A stretch of 64,000 bases of DNA from Mycolicibacter longobardus (GCF_002102265.1 NZ_LQPG01000018.1:141780-205779); one strand, 5' to 3'. Shown: positions 9,719-20,527, counted from the first letter of the stretch. Program-made: numbers and translations. The notes: generated by a model from the letters alone, not told the origin.

Positions 9719-10804
9719 TCAGGCGAATCGGCCGGGATTGACCGCGACCGCTCGGCGCAACGCCGGCCGAGCGGCGCGATAGGCCGCCACCACCGGTGCG
9801 AGTTCCTGAGGGGTGGCGCCGTGCATGATGACCGAGTGCACGCCCAGGTCGAATTGGCGGGCGATGGTCTTCGCGCAGTTCTCCGGTGAGCCGGAGGCCG
9901 TCGCGGCCAACCATTCGGCGGGGATCATCGCGTCGAGCTGTTCCAGGGTGTCCACCGACGCACTGGCGTCGATGGGTCCGGCGGCCGCGGCATTGGCGAA
10001 CAGCTCGGTGGCCCGCATCCGCTCCCATACCGCCGGGTCCCAGCCGTTGGCGCTGATCAGCACGTCGGCGTAGGCCTGCAGATAGGTGGCCAGCCGCCCG
10101 GCCCGTCGGCGCAGCCGGTCCTCGGCGGGCAGGTCGTCGCTGATGGTTGCCAGGCACGCCCAGATCCGGACGCTGTCGGGGTCTTTGCCCGCCCGCTCGG
10201 CGCCGCGGCGCACCGCCGCCACCGACGCCGCGGTCGCCTCGTCGGAGAAGAACGTGTGCAGCACCACGAAGTCGGCGATCTCACCGGCCAGCTCCATCGT
10301 TTTCGGTCCCACCGCGACCAGGCCGATGGGCGGCGCGTCGGCCAACCCGTTCGTGTGGCGCAGCACCGGCCATTTCCCGGCCGGCCCATCGTGGTTGAGG
10401 ATGGTTTCGCCGTCCCACAGCCGGCGCAGGATGGAGAAGAAGTCGCGGAGCCGGGCCTCGGTCACCACCGGCAGCCCGATCGCCTGCCAATAGGCCGCCA
10501 TGCCTCGGCCGAACGCCATCGCGAAGCGTCCGTCGGTCAGCGCGTGCATCGTCGATCCGACGGTCGCGGTGACCGTGGGATGCCGGGTGTGGTGGTTGGT
10601 GGACGGCGCGATGCCCAGGTCGGTGGTGCAGCCAGCCAGTGCGCCGGACAGCACCGCCGCGTCCTTCACCGTGAAGCGCTCGCCGACATGGCAGGCGCCC
10701 AGGCCGAGTTGCTCGGCCGCGCGGGCTTCGGTGAAGACCACCTTGGCGTCGGCCGGGTGTCGGGTGACGGCGTAGTAACCGAGTTCGTTGAGTTGGTCGC
10801 CCAT
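9719..10804 (-). CDS. F420-dependent LLM-class oxidoreductase (TIGR03857-like)
   Basis: A luciferase-like monooxygenase-fold protein of about 361 residues. Recognisable segments are LGYYAVTRHPAD, AAEQLGLGACHVGERF, HHTRHPTVTATVGSTM, GRFAMAFGRGM and IGLVAVGPKTMELAGEIAD, typical of mycobacterial F420-dependent oxidoreductases. The frame opens at 10834, but the ATG at 10804 (MGDQLNELGYY) fits the family better. It is followed by the TetR gene. The substrate is unknown; the expected cofactor is deazaflavin F420, by family. Confidence 0.88.
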   Translation of the reverse strand: MGDQLNELGYYAVTRHPADAKVVFTEARAAEQLGLGACHVGERFTVKDAAVLSGALAGCTTDLGIAPSTNHHTRHPTVTATVGSTMHALTDGRFAMAFGRGMAAYWQAIGLPVVTEARLRDFFSILRRLWDGETILNHDGPAGKWPVLRHTNGLADAPPIGLVAVGPKTMELAGEIADFVVLHTFFSDEATAASVAAVRRGAERAGKDPDSVRIWACLATISDDLPAEDRLRRRAGRLATYLQAYADVLISANGWDPAVWERMRATELFANAAAAGPIDASASVDTLEQLDAMIPAEWLAATASGSPENCAKTIARQFDLGVHSVIMHGATPQELAPVVAAYRAARPALRRAVAVNPGRFA

Positions 10805-10863
10805 GGCGATCATGATTCGGGCCCGGGCGCGCAATTGTCAACGAACCTTCTCAAAGAATGGGA

Positions 10864-11502
10864 TCAGAACGCGATGGCGCTCTCTGCGGGTAGCACCTGG
10901 AAGTCGGTGCGGCCCATCTCGGCCAGGCGGCCGTGATAGATGCCGCGGGCGTCGGGCGCGATGATGCCCTGATGGATCGGCACCGCGGCGCGCGGCGCCA
11001 CCGCACGCAGGTAGTCGACCGCCTCGGAGATCTTCATCCACGGCGCCGCTGCCGGGGTGGCCAGCACATCCACCGGCTCGCCGGGCACGAACAACGCGTC
11101 GCCGGGGTGCATGAGCCGGGCCGGATGTCCGGCGTCGCCGAGCAGGTAGGAGATGTTGTCGATCATCGGGATCTCCGGATGGATCACCGCGTGCTGCCCG
11201 CCGACTCCGCGCACCCGCAGCGAGCCGACGTCGAACGCATCCCCGACATGTACCGGACGCCACGGCGACCCCAGCTGGGCGGCGGTCTGCGGGTCGGCAT
11301 AGAGCGCGGCGCCCGGATTGGCGTCGATCAGGGCCGGCAACCTCGCGGTGTCGACATGGTCCGGATGCTGATGGGTGATCAGGATGGCCGCCAGCCCGGT
11401 GATGCCCTCGAAGCCGTGCGAGAAATTGCCCGGGTCGAACAGCACCGTGGTGCCGCCGAAATCGGCTAGCAGGCAGGAATGGCCGAAGTGGGTCAGTCGC
11501 AT
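10864..11502 (-). CDS. Metallo-beta-lactamase-fold metal-dependent hydrolase (UlaG-like)
   Basis: A 212-residue hydrolase. The N-terminus MRLTHFGHSCLLADFGGTT and the zinc motif THQHPDHVD are characteristic of the small UlaG/YtkL-type metallo-beta-lactamase branch. Later metal ligands are plausible in LMHPGDALF and VPIHQG. The ATG at 11502 begins directly at the conserved domain; the frame runs further upstream into the promoter of purS. It is divergent from purS with 83 bp between the starts. The substrate is unknown. Confidence 0.88.
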   Translation of the reverse strand: MRLTHFGHSCLLADFGGTTVLFDPGNFSHGFEGITGLAAILITHQHPDHVDTARLPALIDANPGAALYADPQTAAQLGSPWRPVHVGDAFDVGSLRVRGVGGQHAVIHPEIPMIDNISYLLGDAGHPARLMHPGDALFVPGEPVDVLATPAAAPWMKISEAVDYLRAVAPRAAVPIHQGIIAPDARGIYHGRLAEMGRTDFQVLPAESAIAF

Positions 11503-11585
11503 ACCTAAAGATTGTGCGCTCCGGCGGCGCAAACGGGCATCGGTATTGTTGTTGCGACCGATTCCGTCGACAGTAGGGAGCGCGC

Positions 11586-11825
11586 GTGGCCCGGGTGGTT
11601 GTGCACGTGATGCCCAAAGCCGAGATCCTCGACCCGCAGGGTCAAGCGATCGTCGGAGCGCTTTCCCGGCTCGGGCACACCGGAGTGTCGGATGTGCGGC
11701 AGGGCAAGCGCTTCGAGCTCGAGGTCGACGATTCGATCGACGATGACGCACTGGCGCAGATCGCCGAATCGCTGCTGGCCAACACGGTGATCGAGGACTT
11801 CACCGTGAGCCGGGAGACCCCGTGA
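11586..11825 (+). CDS. purS: Phosphoribosylformylglycinamidine synthase subunit PurS
   Basis: Small subunit of the three-component FGAM synthase (PurS-PurQ-PurL), where it helps couple the glutaminase and synthase subunits. The 79-residue protein starts at GTG after a GGGAG ribosome-binding site and contains the conserved [14 protein letters not shown], the [11 protein letters not shown] strand and NTVIEDF. It overlaps purQ by 4 bp (GTGA), giving a fixed stoichiometric pair. Confidence 0.96.
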   Translation: MARVVVHVMPKAEILDPQGQAIVGALSRLGHTGVSDVRQGKRFELEVDDSIDDDALAQIAESLLANTVIEDFTVSRETP

Positions 11826-12496
11826 GCGCCCGGGTCGGCGTCATCACCTTCCCCGGCACCCTCGACGACGTCGACGCCGCCCGCGCGGTCCGCTTCGTCG
11901 GTGCCGAACCGGTCAGCCTCTGGCACGCCGACGCCGACTTGAAGGGCGTCGACGCCGTGGTGGTGCCCGGTGGCTTCTCCTACGGCGACTACCTGCGCGC
12001 CGGCGCCATCGCCCGGTTCGCGCCGGTGATGGGCGAGGTCGTCGCCGCGGCGGGCCGGGGCATGCCCGTGCTGGGCATCTGCAACGGCTTCCAGGTGTTG
12101 TGCGAAGCCGGCCTGCTGCCCGGTGCGCTGACCCGCAACGCCGGGCTGCACTTCGTCTGCCGTGACGTCTGGCTGCGGGTGGCCTCCACCGCGACGGCCT
12201 GGACCTCCCGGTTCGACTCCGACGCCGACCTGCTGGTGCCGCTGAAGTCCGGCGAGGGACGCTACGTCGCCTCCGAGGCGGTGCTCGACGAGCTGGAGGG
12301 CGAAGGCCGGGTGGTGTTCCGCTACCTGGACAACATCAACGGCTCGCTGCGCGACATCGCCGGGGTGAGTTCGGCCAACGGCCGGGTGGTGGGCCTGATG
12401 CCGCACCCCGAGCACGCCATCGAGGCCCTGACCGGACCGAGTGACGACGGGCTGGGGCTGTTCTACTCCGCGCTGGACGCGGTGCTGGCGGCCTAG
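11822..12496 (+). CDS. purQ: Phosphoribosylformylglycinamidine synthase, glutaminase subunit PurQ
   Basis: Class I glutamine amidotransferase that supplies ammonia to PurL for FGAM formation. The 224-residue protein shows the oxyanion region [12 protein letters not shown], the nucleophile Cys in VLGICNGFQ and the His/Glu pair in MPHPEHA. The GTG start overlaps purS. Its TAG stop lies in the tetranucleotide CTAG (12493-12496), which read on the other strand is also the stop of the encapsulin gene, so the two convergent genes end on the same four bases. Confidence 0.97.
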   Translation: MSARVGVITFPGTLDDVDAARAVRFVGAEPVSLWHADADLKGVDAVVVPGGFSYGDYLRAGAIARFAPVMGEVVAAAGRGMPVLGICNGFQVLCEAGLLPGALTRNAGLHFVCRDVWLRVASTATAWTSRFDSDADLLVPLKSGEGRYVASEAVLDELEGEGRVVFRYLDNINGSLRDIAGVSSANGRVVGLMPHPEHAIEALTGPSDDGLGLFYSALDAVLAA

Positions 12497-13290
12497 CAGG
12501 TCAGCGCGACCGCGGCTTCGGCCGTGTAGCACAGGAACGTGCATGTCTCCTGCAGGTAGAGCTGCACGTTCTCGGCGTCATGGGACAGGTAGCCGATCGA
12601 CACGTCGGTGCCCAGCCGCAGGTCGAAATCACCGCCCCGGGTGGTCAGCACGAACGCGCCGTCGATCGCCGGCGCCCAGATGATGTCGCCGGTGACCAGC
12701 CGGCGCAGGTGCTCGCGGATCGGATAGCCGTGATCGGAGGTCTCGCTGACCTTGGTGTAGGAGTCCGCTGACAGCAGCACCGAGTAGGGGCCGTCCACCC
12801 CGGCCAGCCGCAGCGCCGACAGTGCCTGGCTGATTGCGTCCGGGATGTCCCGCGGATCCTCCGGCAACGTCAGCGCAGCGTTGGAACTCGCGGTGCGGAT
12901 GCCCTCCACCGAGGCGGCCGGGTAGCCCTCGAAAATGAGGCGGTCCTCGACGAACGCCAGCTTCTTGGCCGCGGCCTTGACCGGATCCCAGTCGGCGTCC
13001 TGCGATCCCCGCTCGACGTCGTCGATCTCCGCGCGCGACAGGGTGAACGGAACCCGCAGGCGCACCAGCGGTTTGCTGTCGCGCAGGTGGGCCTCCACGC
13101 CGTCGGCCGGGGCACCGATACCGGTCAGCCGACCGGTGCCCACCGCGGCGGCGGTCGGACCGGCCGGCTCGCTCACGTCGACGACTCGGCGGCCGGCGAT
13201 GTGCCGCTTGAACGTGCGGGTCGCCTCCTGCTCGATGTCGGCCCAGGCCGCTTCGGTGACCGGGGCCAGATCGCGATACAGGTTGTTCAT
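12493..13290 (-). CDS. Encapsulin nanocompartment shell protein (Cfp29-like)
   Basis: Self-assembling HK97-fold shell protein that forms a protein nanocompartment around cargo enzymes. The 265-residue protein begins [20 protein letters not shown] and carries the typical [34 protein letters not shown] and [16 protein letters not shown] segments of family 1 encapsulins. Its ATG overlaps the stop of the upstream DyP peroxidase by 4 bp, and that enzyme has a C-terminal loading peptide, so the pair is a complete shell-cargo system. The M. tuberculosis counterpart is Rv0798c (Cfp29). Confidence 0.96.
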   Translation of the reverse strand: MNNLYRDLAPVTEAAWADIEQEATRTFKRHIAGRRVVDVSEPAGPTAAAVGTGRLTGIGAPADGVEAHLRDSKPLVRLRVPFTLSRAEIDDVERGSQDADWDPVKAAAKKLAFVEDRLIFEGYPAASVEGIRTASSNAALTLPEDPRDIPDAISQALSALRLAGVDGPYSVLLSADSYTKVSETSDHGYPIREHLRRLVTGDIIWAPAIDGAFVLTTRGGDFDLRLGTDVSIGYLSHDAENVQLYLQETCTFLCYTAEAAVALTC

Positions 13291-14303
13291 TGCGAGGTTC
13301 CTTTCAAGCTGCCGATGTTCAGTGAGCCGTCAACGCTCGCGCCGGCCGGCTCGGCGGGGGCGGGTGCCGCCGCTCCCGGGAGCGGCGGCGGGTCGTCGAG
13401 GAAGTCGGCGGTGGGGGTGAAGAACAGCCCGCCGGTGAGCGCGGTGGAGAAGTCCAGAATGCGGTCGGTGTTGCCCGGCGGGTCGCCGAGGAACATGTTG
13501 CGCAACATCCGCTCGGTGATCTCCGGGTTGCGCGAATACCCGATGTAGTAGGTGCCGTGATCGCCCGAGTTGGCGGACCCGAACGGCATATTGGCCCGCA
13601 CGATGTCCAGCTCATTACCGTCGTCGTCGGTGATCACGTTCAGCGCGATGTGGGAGTTGGCCGGCTTCACCGCGTCGTCGAACTCGATGTCGTCGGCCTT
13701 GGTGCGGCCGATCACCCGTTCCTGTTCACCGACCGGCAGCGCGTCCCAGGCGGACATGTCGTGCAGGTACTTCTGGATGTGTACGTAGGACCCGCCGGCG
13801 AAGTCAGGGTCCTCGTCACCGATCTGAACGGCAACCGCGGCGTCCGCACCGGTCGGGTTCTCGGTGCCGTCGACGAAACCGAGCAGGTCGCGGTTGTCGA
13901 AGAACCGGAAACCGTGCACCTCGTCGACCACCGTGACCTCGCCGCTCAGGGTCCGCAGGATGCGTCGGGCCAGTTCGAAGCAGACGTCCATGGTCTCGGC
14001 GCGGATGTGAAACAGCAGATCGCCGGGCGTACTGGGCGCGCTGTGCCGCGGGCCCGTCAGCTCGACGAACGGATGCAGCTGCGCCGGCCGCGGCCCGGCG
14101 AACAACCGGTCCCAGGCGTCCGAGCCGATCGAGGTCACCAGCGACAGCTGTTTGGTCGGATCGCGGAAGCTGATCGCCGACGCCATCCCGGACAGCTCGG
14201 GCAGCGCGTCGTGCACCGCCGTCTCACCGCCCTCGTCGATGGTGACGACCAGGAAAATGGCCGCACAGGTCAGGGGAGCGGTCACTGGCTGAACAGACGG
14301 CAC
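13287..14303 (-). CDS. Dye-decolourising (DyP) heme peroxidase, encapsulin cargo
   Basis: A 338-residue DyP-type peroxidase with the GFVDGTENP motif (GxxDG aspartate), the proximal-heme region PANSHIALNVI and the IGRTK segment. After the catalytic domain a flexible Pro/Ala-rich linker (DDPPPLPGAAAPAPAEPAGA) leads to [14 protein letters not shown], which matches the known encapsulin cargo-loading peptide pattern (DGSLxIGSLKG). It therefore should be packed inside the shell encoded next door. The start is GTG at 14303; GTG at 14282 would also be possible. The physiological substrate is unknown; an oxidative-stress role is inferred. Confidence 0.96.
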   Translation of the reverse strand: MPSVQPVTAPLTCAAIFLVVTIDEGGETAVHDALPELSGMASAISFRDPTKQLSLVTSIGSDAWDRLFAGPRPAQLHPFVELTGPRHSAPSTPGDLLFHIRAETMDVCFELARRILRTLSGEVTVVDEVHGFRFFDNRDLLGFVDGTENPTGADAAVAVQIGDEDPDFAGGSYVHIQKYLHDMSAWDALPVGEQERVIGRTKADDIEFDDAVKPANSHIALNVITDDDGNELDIVRANMPFGSANSGDHGTYYIGYSRNPEITERMLRNMFLGDPPGNTDRILDFSTALTGGLFFTPTADFLDDPPPLPGAAAPAPAEPAGASVDGSLNIGSLKGTSQ

Positions 14304-14355
14304 AGTCTCGACCCTAACGCCCCCGCGGTGTCGCAGCTAGGAAAGACTTGGGTCC

Positions 14356-15600
14356 ATGGCGGCCACCGCGACTGGATTATGCGACTTCATCGACGCCTCA
14401 CCGTCGCCGTTTCACGTCTGTGTCACCGTCGCCGAACGGCTGCGTGCCGCGGGCTACACCGAGCTGGCCGAGACCGATCGCTGGCCGCAGCAGCCCGGGC
14501 GGTACTTCACCGTGCGGGCCGGCTCCCTGGTCGCCTGGGACGGCGGGGACACCGATATCCCGTTCCGGATCGTCGGCGCGCACACCGACAGCCCGAACCT
14601 GCGGGTCAAACAACATCCCGCCCGCGAGGTGGCCGGCTGGCAACTGGTGGCGTTGGCGCCGTACGGCGGCGCCTGGCTGAACTCCTGGCTGGACCGCGAC
14701 CTGGGGGTGAGCGGGCGGCTGTCGGTGCGTGACGGCACCCACCACCTGGTCCGCATCGACGAGCCGATCCTGCGGGTGCCGCAACTGGCCATCCACCTGG
14801 CCGACGACCGCACCGCGGTCAAGTTGGACCCGCAACGCCACGTCAACGCGTTGTGGGGGGACGGCCGGGCCCCCGACTTCCTGGGTTATGTGTCCGAACG
14901 CGCCGGGCTGGAACTCCGCGACGTGCTGGGTTTCGACCTGATGACCCACGACCTGGCACCGTCGGGGGTGACCGGCGTGGGTCAGGAGTTCGTCAGCGCG
15001 CCGCGGCTGGACAACCAGGCCAGCTGCTACGCCGGGCTGGAAGCTCTGATGGCCGCAAGCGCCGGCCGCTACCTGCCGGTGCTGGTGCTGTTCGACCACG
15101 AGGAGGTCGGGTCGACGTCGGATCACGGCGCCCAGTCCGATCTGTTGCTGACCGTCCTGGAGCGGATCACGTTGGCCGCCGGCGGCGATCGGGAGGACTT
15201 CCTGCGCCGGCTGACCGCCTCGACACTGGCCTCGGCGGACATGGCACATGCCACCCACCCCAATTACCCGGACCGTCACGAGCCGGGCCATCAGATCGCG
15301 GTCAACGCCGGCCCGGTGCTCAAGGTGCAACCCAACCTGCGCTACGCCACCGACGGACGCACCGCGGCGACGTTTGCGCTGGCCTGCGCCCAGGCGGGCG
15401 TGGCGCTGCAGCGCTACGAGCACCGCGCCGACCTGCCGTGCGGGTCGACCATCGGCCCGATGAGCGCCGCGCGCACCGGTATTCCCACCGTCGATGTGGG
15501 TGCCCCGCAGTTGGCCATGCATTCGGCGCGGGAGTTGATGGGCGCGCACGACGTGGCCTCCTACGCGGCGGCTCTGACGGCGTTCCTGGCGCCGGACTGA
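14356..15600 (+). CDS. pepC: M18 family aminopeptidase (aspartyl aminopeptidase type)
   Basis: Zinc exopeptidase of 414 residues that removes N-terminal, typically acidic, residues. The family signatures are present: [16 protein letters not shown] with a metal His/Asp, RLDNQAS with the bridging Asp, [17 protein letters not shown] with the catalytic Glu pair, and [16 protein letters not shown]. It starts at an ATG 52 bp from the divergent DyP gene. The position matches Rv0800 (pepC) of M. tuberculosis. It is soluble, without a signal sequence. Confidence 0.95.
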   Translation: MAATATGLCDFIDASPSPFHVCVTVAERLRAAGYTELAETDRWPQQPGRYFTVRAGSLVAWDGGDTDIPFRIVGAHTDSPNLRVKQHPAREVAGWQLVALAPYGGAWLNSWLDRDLGVSGRLSVRDGTHHLVRIDEPILRVPQLAIHLADDRTAVKLDPQRHVNALWGDGRAPDFLGYVSERAGLELRDVLGFDLMTHDLAPSGVTGVGQEFVSAPRLDNQASCYAGLEALMAASAGRYLPVLVLFDHEEVGSTSDHGAQSDLLLTVLERITLAAGGDREDFLRRLTASTLASADMAHATHPNYPDRHEPGHQIAVNAGPVLKVQPNLRYATDGRTAATFALACAQAGVALQRYEHRADLPCGSTIGPMSAARTGIPTVDVGAPQLAMHSARELMGAHDVASYAAALTAFLAPD

Positions 15601-15629
15601 GCCGAAATCAGTGCCATACACTTGTGCCC

Positions 15630-17918
15630 GTGACGTCCCCGACCACGCCGGACACCGTCGAACACGCCGCGGCCACGCCCGATCATCCGCAACCGTTCGC
15701 CGAGCTGGGCCTCAAAGACGACGAGTACCAGCGCATCCGTGACATCCTGGGCCGCCGCCCCACCGATGCCGAGCTGGCCATGTACTCGGTGATGTGGAGC
15801 GAGCACTGCTCCTACAAGTCCTCCAAGGTGCACCTGCGCTACTTCGGCGAGACCACCACCGACGAGATGCGGGCGTCGATGCTGGCCGGCATCGGCGAGA
15901 ACGCCGGCGTGGTGGACATCGGTGACGGGTGGGCGGTCACCTTCAAAGTCGAGTCGCACAACCACCCGTCGTACGTGGAGCCCTATCAGGGTGCGGCCAC
16001 CGGGGTGGGCGGGATTGTGCGCGACATCATGGCGATGGGCGCACGCCCGGTCGCGGTGATGGACCAACTGCGCTTCGGCGCCGCCGACGCCCCCGACACC
16101 CGCCGGGTGCTCGACGGGGTGGTACGCGGCATCGGCGGCTACGGCAACTCGCTGGGGCTGCCCAACATCGGCGGCGAAACGATTTTCGACGCCTGCTACG
16201 CCGGCAACCCGCTGGTCAATGCGCTGTGCGTCGGCGTGCTCAAGAAGGAAGACCTGCACCTGGCGTTCGCGTCCGGTACCGGCAACAAGATCATCCTGTT
16301 CGGGGCCCGCACCGGCCTGGACGGCATCGGCGGAGTGTCGGTGCTGGCATCGGACACCTTCGGTGGGGACGAAACCGGCAGCGGCAGAAAGAAACTGCCG
16401 TCGGTGCAGGTCGGCGACCCGTTCACCGAGAAGGTGCTCATCGAGTGCTGCCTGGAGCTGTACGCCGCCAAACTGGTGGTCGGCATCCAGGACCTCGGCG
16501 GCGCCGGATTATCTTGTGCCACTTCCGAGTTGGCATCCGCCGGTGACGGTGGCATGGCGATCCAACTGGAGAAGGTGCCGCTGCGCGCGGCGAACATGAC
16601 CCCGGCCGAGGTGCTCTCCAGCGAATCGCAGGAGCGCATGTGCGCCGTGGTCGCCCCGCAGAACGTGGACGCCTTCATGGCGGTGTGCGATAAGTGGGAT
16701 GTGCTGGCCACGGTGATCGGCGAGGTCACCGACGGGGACCGGCTGCAGATCACCTGGCACGGCCAGACCGTCGTCGACGTGCCGCCGCGCACGGTGGCTC
16801 ACGAGGGCCCGGTCTATCAGCGTCCGGTCGCCCGCCCGGACACCCAGGACGCACTCAACGCCGACCGTTCCGACACGTTGCCGCGGCCGGGCACCGGGGA
16901 GGAACTGCGCGCGACTCTGCTTGCGCTGCTGGGCAGTCCGCATCTGTGCAGCCGGGCGTTCATCACCGAGCAGTACGACCGCTACGTGCGCGGCAACACC
17001 GTGCTGGCCGAGCACGCCGACGGCGGGATGCTGCGCATCGACGAGGCGTCCGGCCGCGGGATCACCATCTCCACCGACGCCTCGGGCCGCTACACCAAGC
17101 TGGACCCTTATGCCGGGGCGCAGCTGGCGCTGGCCGAGGCGTACCGCAACGTGGCGGTCACCGGTGCCACGCCGGTCGCCGTCACCAACTGCCTGAACTT
17201 CGGGTCGCCGGAAGACCCCGGGGTGATGTGGCAGTTCGCCGAGGCGGTGCGCGGTCTGGCGGACGGCTGTGCGGCACTGGGGATTCCGGTCACCGGCGGC
17301 AATGTGAGCTTCTACAACCAGACCGGCGCGACGCCGATTCACCCCACCCCGGTGGTCGGGGTGCTCGGTGTCATAGACGATGTGAGTCGACGCATTCCGA
17401 CCGCGTTCGGCGTCGAGCCGGGCGAGACGCTGATCCTGCTCGGTGAGACCCGAGACGAGTTCGACGGCTCGATTTGGGCGCAGGTGACCGCTGACCATCT
17501 GGGCGGACTCCCGCCGCGCGTCGACCTGGAGCGCGAGAGGCTGCTCGCCGAGGTGCTGTGCGCGGCATCCCGCGACGGCCTGGTGTCGGCGGCGCACGAC
17601 TTGAGCGAGGGTGGGCTGATCCAGGCCGTGGTCGAATCGGCCATCGCCGGTGAAACCGGTTGCCGCATACTGCTTCCCGAAGACGCCGATCCTTTCACCT
17701 TCCTGTTCTCCGAATCCGCGGGCCGGGTGCTGGTCGCGGTCCCGCGCACCGAGGAGAGCCGGTTCCGTTCCATGTGCGAGGCGCGCGGGCTGCCCGCCAC
17801 CCGGGTCGGGGTGGTGGACCAGGCGTCCGGCGAGGTGGAGGTGCAGGGCCAGTTCAGTGTGTCGCTGGCGGAACTGCGCAGCACGTCCGAGGCGGTGCTG
17901 CCGGGGTTGTTCGGGTAA
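15630..17918 (+). CDS. purL: Phosphoribosylformylglycinamidine synthase, synthase subunit PurL
   Basis: ATP-dependent conversion of FGAR plus ammonia to FGAM, with PurQ and PurS. The 762-residue small-type PurL contains [35 protein letters not shown], GGEGxxD-like [13 protein letters not shown] and the C-terminal HDLSEGGL signatures, in the duplicated AIRS-like arrangement. The GTG at 15630 ([14 protein letters not shown]) is preferred because the upstream frame lies inside pepC; GTG 15624 is an alternative. Confidence 0.97.
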   Translation: MTSPTTPDTVEHAAATPDHPQPFAELGLKDDEYQRIRDILGRRPTDAELAMYSVMWSEHCSYKSSKVHLRYFGETTTDEMRASMLAGIGENAGVVDIGDGWAVTFKVESHNHPSYVEPYQGAATGVGGIVRDIMAMGARPVAVMDQLRFGAADAPDTRRVLDGVVRGIGGYGNSLGLPNIGGETIFDACYAGNPLVNALCVGVLKKEDLHLAFASGTGNKIILFGARTGLDGIGGVSVLASDTFGGDETGSGRKKLPSVQVGDPFTEKVLIECCLELYAAKLVVGIQDLGGAGLSCATSELASAGDGGMAIQLEKVPLRAANMTPAEVLSSESQERMCAVVAPQNVDAFMAVCDKWDVLATVIGEVTDGDRLQITWHGQTVVDVPPRTVAHEGPVYQRPVARPDTQDALNADRSDTLPRPGTGEELRATLLALLGSPHLCSRAFITEQYDRYVRGNTVLAEHADGGMLRIDEASGRGITISTDASGRYTKLDPYAGAQLALAEAYRNVAVTGATPVAVTNCLNFGSPEDPGVMWQFAEAVRGLADGCAALGIPVTGGNVSFYNQTGATPIHPTPVVGVLGVIDDVSRRIPTAFGVEPGETLILLGETRDEFDGSIWAQVTADHLGGLPPRVDLERERLLAEVLCAASRDGLVSAAHDLSEGGLIQAVVESAIAGETGCRILLPEDADPFTFLFSESAGRVLVAVPRTEESRFRSMCEARGLPATRVGVVDQASGEVEVQGQFSVSLAELRSTSEAVLPGLFG

Positions 17919-17929
17919 GTCACAGCGCC

Positions 17930-19654
17930 ATGGGAATGGTTGAGTCACTGACCGGTCACCCGTTTCTGGCGTGGGCGTGGAGCCTGCTGCAGCTGAAGTT
18001 CGTCGGGGTGGCGTTCGGTGCGCTGTTCTTCTGCCTTTCGCTGACTCCATCACTGCTGCCGCGCGACTGGCTCTTCCAAGGGCTGATCGGTGGTATCAAC
18101 GCCGCCTTCGGCTACGGGCTGGGTGTGCTGATCGGCGCGGCGGTCAACCGGTTCGTGCTGCGCGGCGCTCGCTGGTGGCCGCCGTCGCACCGGGTACTGC
18201 TCGCATTGAAGACGGCGGTCGTGGTGGCATCGCCGGCCGCGTGTGTGCTGATGCTGATCCCGGCCGCCGGCTGGCAGCGTCAGGTCTGCGAACTGCTGGG
18301 AATCGAAGGCCCGGGGACCCAGGGCTACCTGCGCACCCTCGGCGTCGCGATCGGGGTCGCCGCCGCGCTGATCGCGACCGTACGGGTGCTGATCGACGCC
18401 GTCCGACTGCTGGCCGGGGCATTGATCCGGCGTTGGCACCTGCAGCGGGAGGTCGCCACCTTCATCGGCACCGCGATCGTCGTCGTCCTGCTGATCACCT
18501 TGATCAACGGTGTGCTGATCCGCGGCTTCTTCGCCGGCGCCAGTGCGATGTCCGAACCGCAGGACAGCTCCACCAAGTATGGGGTGTCCCAACCGCTGCA
18601 ACCGGAAAGATCAGGCAGCACAGCCTCTTTGGTGCCGTGGGACAGCCTGGGCTTCCAGGGCCGCAACTTTGTCGCCGGCGGTCCTCGCGCCGACGAGCTG
18701 GAACGGGTCAACGCACGTCCCGCCAAGGAGCCCGTCCGGGTGTATGCCGGCCTGCGCAGTGCTGCAGACGACCGGGCCCGGATGGACCTGCTGGTCGACG
18801 AATTGGATCGCACCAAAGCCTTCGAGCGAAAGGTGCTGGTGATCATCCCGACCACCGGAACCGGCTGGATCAACCCGGTGGCGGCTCGGGCGGTGGAGAT
18901 GCTTTACAACGGTGACACCGCACTGGTCGGTGTGCAGTACTCCTATCTGCCGAGTTGGATCTCGTTCCTGGCCGACAAGCAGAAGTCGACGGATTCCGGC
19001 CGGATGCTGATTGACGCCGTCCAGGCCCGTTGGCAACAGCTGGCACCGGACCATCGGCCCAAACTGGTGCTCTACGGGGAGAGTCTGGGGTCGCTGGCCG
19101 GCCAGGCCGCCTTCGATTGGCTGCCCGATATCGCGGCGAAGGGATTCGACTCGGTGCTGTGGGTGGGTCCGCCGAATCCCAGTCGCCTGTGGGGCGCGCT
19201 GGTGCAGCGACGTGACCCGGGTAGCACCGCGGCGGCGCCGCGCTACGACAACGGCCGCACCGTGCGGTTCTCCCAGGGCACCGACCCGGACGAGATCGCC
19301 CGCAAAGCGGCTCCACCGTGGGAGGGCACCCGGGTGCTCTTCCTCCAGCACGCCTCCGACCCGGTAATCTGGTGGTCGCCCGATCTGCTGTTTCACCGGC
19401 CGGACTGGCTGACCGAGCCGCCTGGACCGGACCGCACCGCGTCCATGCGCTGGTATCCGGTGGTGACGTTCTGTCAGGTCATGGCTGACCTGGCGCACGG
19501 TGAATCGATGCCCGCCGGACACGGGCACAACTACGCGGACACCGTTCTGGACGGCTGGGTGGCGGTGAGCCCGCCGGAGGGCTGGACACCGGCCGACACC
19601 GAACACATCCGGACCGCCATGCGGCAGGCTCACGCCCGCGCCGATGCGGCGTAA
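17930..19654 (+). CDS. Membrane protein with alpha/beta-hydrolase domain (Abhydrolase_9 / DUF2319 type)
   Basis: A 574-residue protein. The N-terminal part has several membrane segments (about residues 20-40, 48-72, 84-105, 124-145 and 180-203). The soluble C-terminal part has an alpha/beta-hydrolase nucleophile elbow VLYGESLGS, DPVIWW near a predicted acid residue and a GHGHNYAD histidine. This arrangement is that of the actinobacterial membrane-linked alpha/beta-hydrolase family. The start ATG lies 11 bp after the purL stop; ATG 17936 is an alternative. The substrate is unknown; a lipid or envelope ester is a guess. Confidence 0.82.
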   Translation: MGMVESLTGHPFLAWAWSLLQLKFVGVAFGALFFCLSLTPSLLPRDWLFQGLIGGINAAFGYGLGVLIGAAVNRFVLRGARWWPPSHRVLLALKTAVVVASPAACVLMLIPAAGWQRQVCELLGIEGPGTQGYLRTLGVAIGVAAALIATVRVLIDAVRLLAGALIRRWHLQREVATFIGTAIVVVLLITLINGVLIRGFFAGASAMSEPQDSSTKYGVSQPLQPERSGSTASLVPWDSLGFQGRNFVAGGPRADELERVNARPAKEPVRVYAGLRSAADDRARMDLLVDELDRTKAFERKVLVIIPTTGTGWINPVAARAVEMLYNGDTALVGVQYSYLPSWISFLADKQKSTDSGRMLIDAVQARWQQLAPDHRPKLVLYGESLGSLAGQAAFDWLPDIAAKGFDSVLWVGPPNPSRLWGALVQRRDPGSTAAAPRYDNGRTVRFSQGTDPDEIARKAAPPWEGTRVLFLQHASDPVIWWSPDLLFHRPDWLTEPPGPDRTASMRWYPVVTFCQVMADLAHGESMPAGHGHNYADTVLDGWVAVSPPEGWTPADTEHIRTAMRQAHARADAA

Positions 19655-19681
19655 TCGCGCCGGATGCGCAATGCTTCACCC

Positions 19682-20524
19682 ATGGAGCGCTACAACCGTG
19701 ACGGCCTGATCTTCGATGTCCGCGACGCCGGGCCGCCCGACGGGCCCGTCGTGGTGTTGCTGCACGGCTTCCCGCAACGAAACGACAGCTGGAACGGCGT
19801 CATCGACCGGCTCACCGCCGCGGGCTACCGGTGCCTGGCGCCCAACCAGCGCGGCTATTCGCCGGGTGCCCGGCCGCCCCGGCGGCGCGACTACCGCATG
19901 TCCGAACTCGTCGCCGACGTCGGCGCACTGATCGACGCCAGTGGCGCGCGGCGAGTGCATCTGGTGGGACATGACTGGGGCGCCGCGGTTGCGTGGGCAG
20001 TTGCGGCCGACATGCCCGAACGAGTTGCGACCGTGTCGCCGGTGTCGGTGCCGCACCTGGCCGCCTTCCTGAAATCGCTGGTCACCAGCAGCCAGGGCCT
20101 GGCGTCCTGGTACATGGGTTTCTTCCAGTTGCCGTGGCTGCCGGAATGGCTGATGACTCGCGGTGGCGCCACCAGGGCCGCCAAAGCCCTGCAGCGCGGC
20201 GGGCTGACCGCGGCCGCGGCCGAACGGGATGGGCGGGCCATGGTCGAACCTGGCGCGCTGACCGGCGGGCTCAACTGGTATCGGGGCATGCCGCTGTCGG
20301 ATGTCCAGGCCATCACCCGCCGTGTCGCGGTGCCCACCATGTACGTGTGGAGCGATCGTGACTTCGCCCTGAGGGCCAAGGCGGCTCACAACACCGCCCG
20401 CTACATCGACGCGGATTACCGATTCGAGATACTGCCGGGCGTCTCGCACTGGATCCCCGATGCGGAGCCGGACCGGCTCGCCGACCTGCTGCTCGACTGG
20501 TTCGCCGCACACCCGGTCGACTGA
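19682..20524 (+). CDS. Alpha/beta hydrolase, epoxide hydrolase-like
   Basis: A cytosolic hydrolase of about 280 residues. It shows the oxyanion motif LLHGFPQ, the nucleophile elbow LVGHDWGAAVAW with Asp as nucleophile, as in epoxide hydrolases and haloalkane dehalogenases, TMYVWSDRDFAL with the acid, and GVSHWIPDAEPD with the catalytic His. The start MERYNRDGLIFDVRD (19682) fits the fold; the frame also allows 19664. The tyrosine pair expected for epoxide opening was not established by eye. The substrate is unknown. Confidence 0.85.
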   Translation: MERYNRDGLIFDVRDAGPPDGPVVVLLHGFPQRNDSWNGVIDRLTAAGYRCLAPNQRGYSPGARPPRRRDYRMSELVADVGALIDASGARRVHLVGHDWGAAVAWAVAADMPERVATVSPVSVPHLAAFLKSLVTSSQGLASWYMGFFQLPWLPEWLMTRGGATRAAKALQRGGLTAAAAERDGRAMVEPGALTGGLNWYRGMPLSDVQAITRRVAVPTMYVWSDRDFALRAKAAHNTARYIDADYRFEILPGVSHWIPDAEPDRLADLLLDWFAAHPVD

Positions 20525-20527
20525 CTC

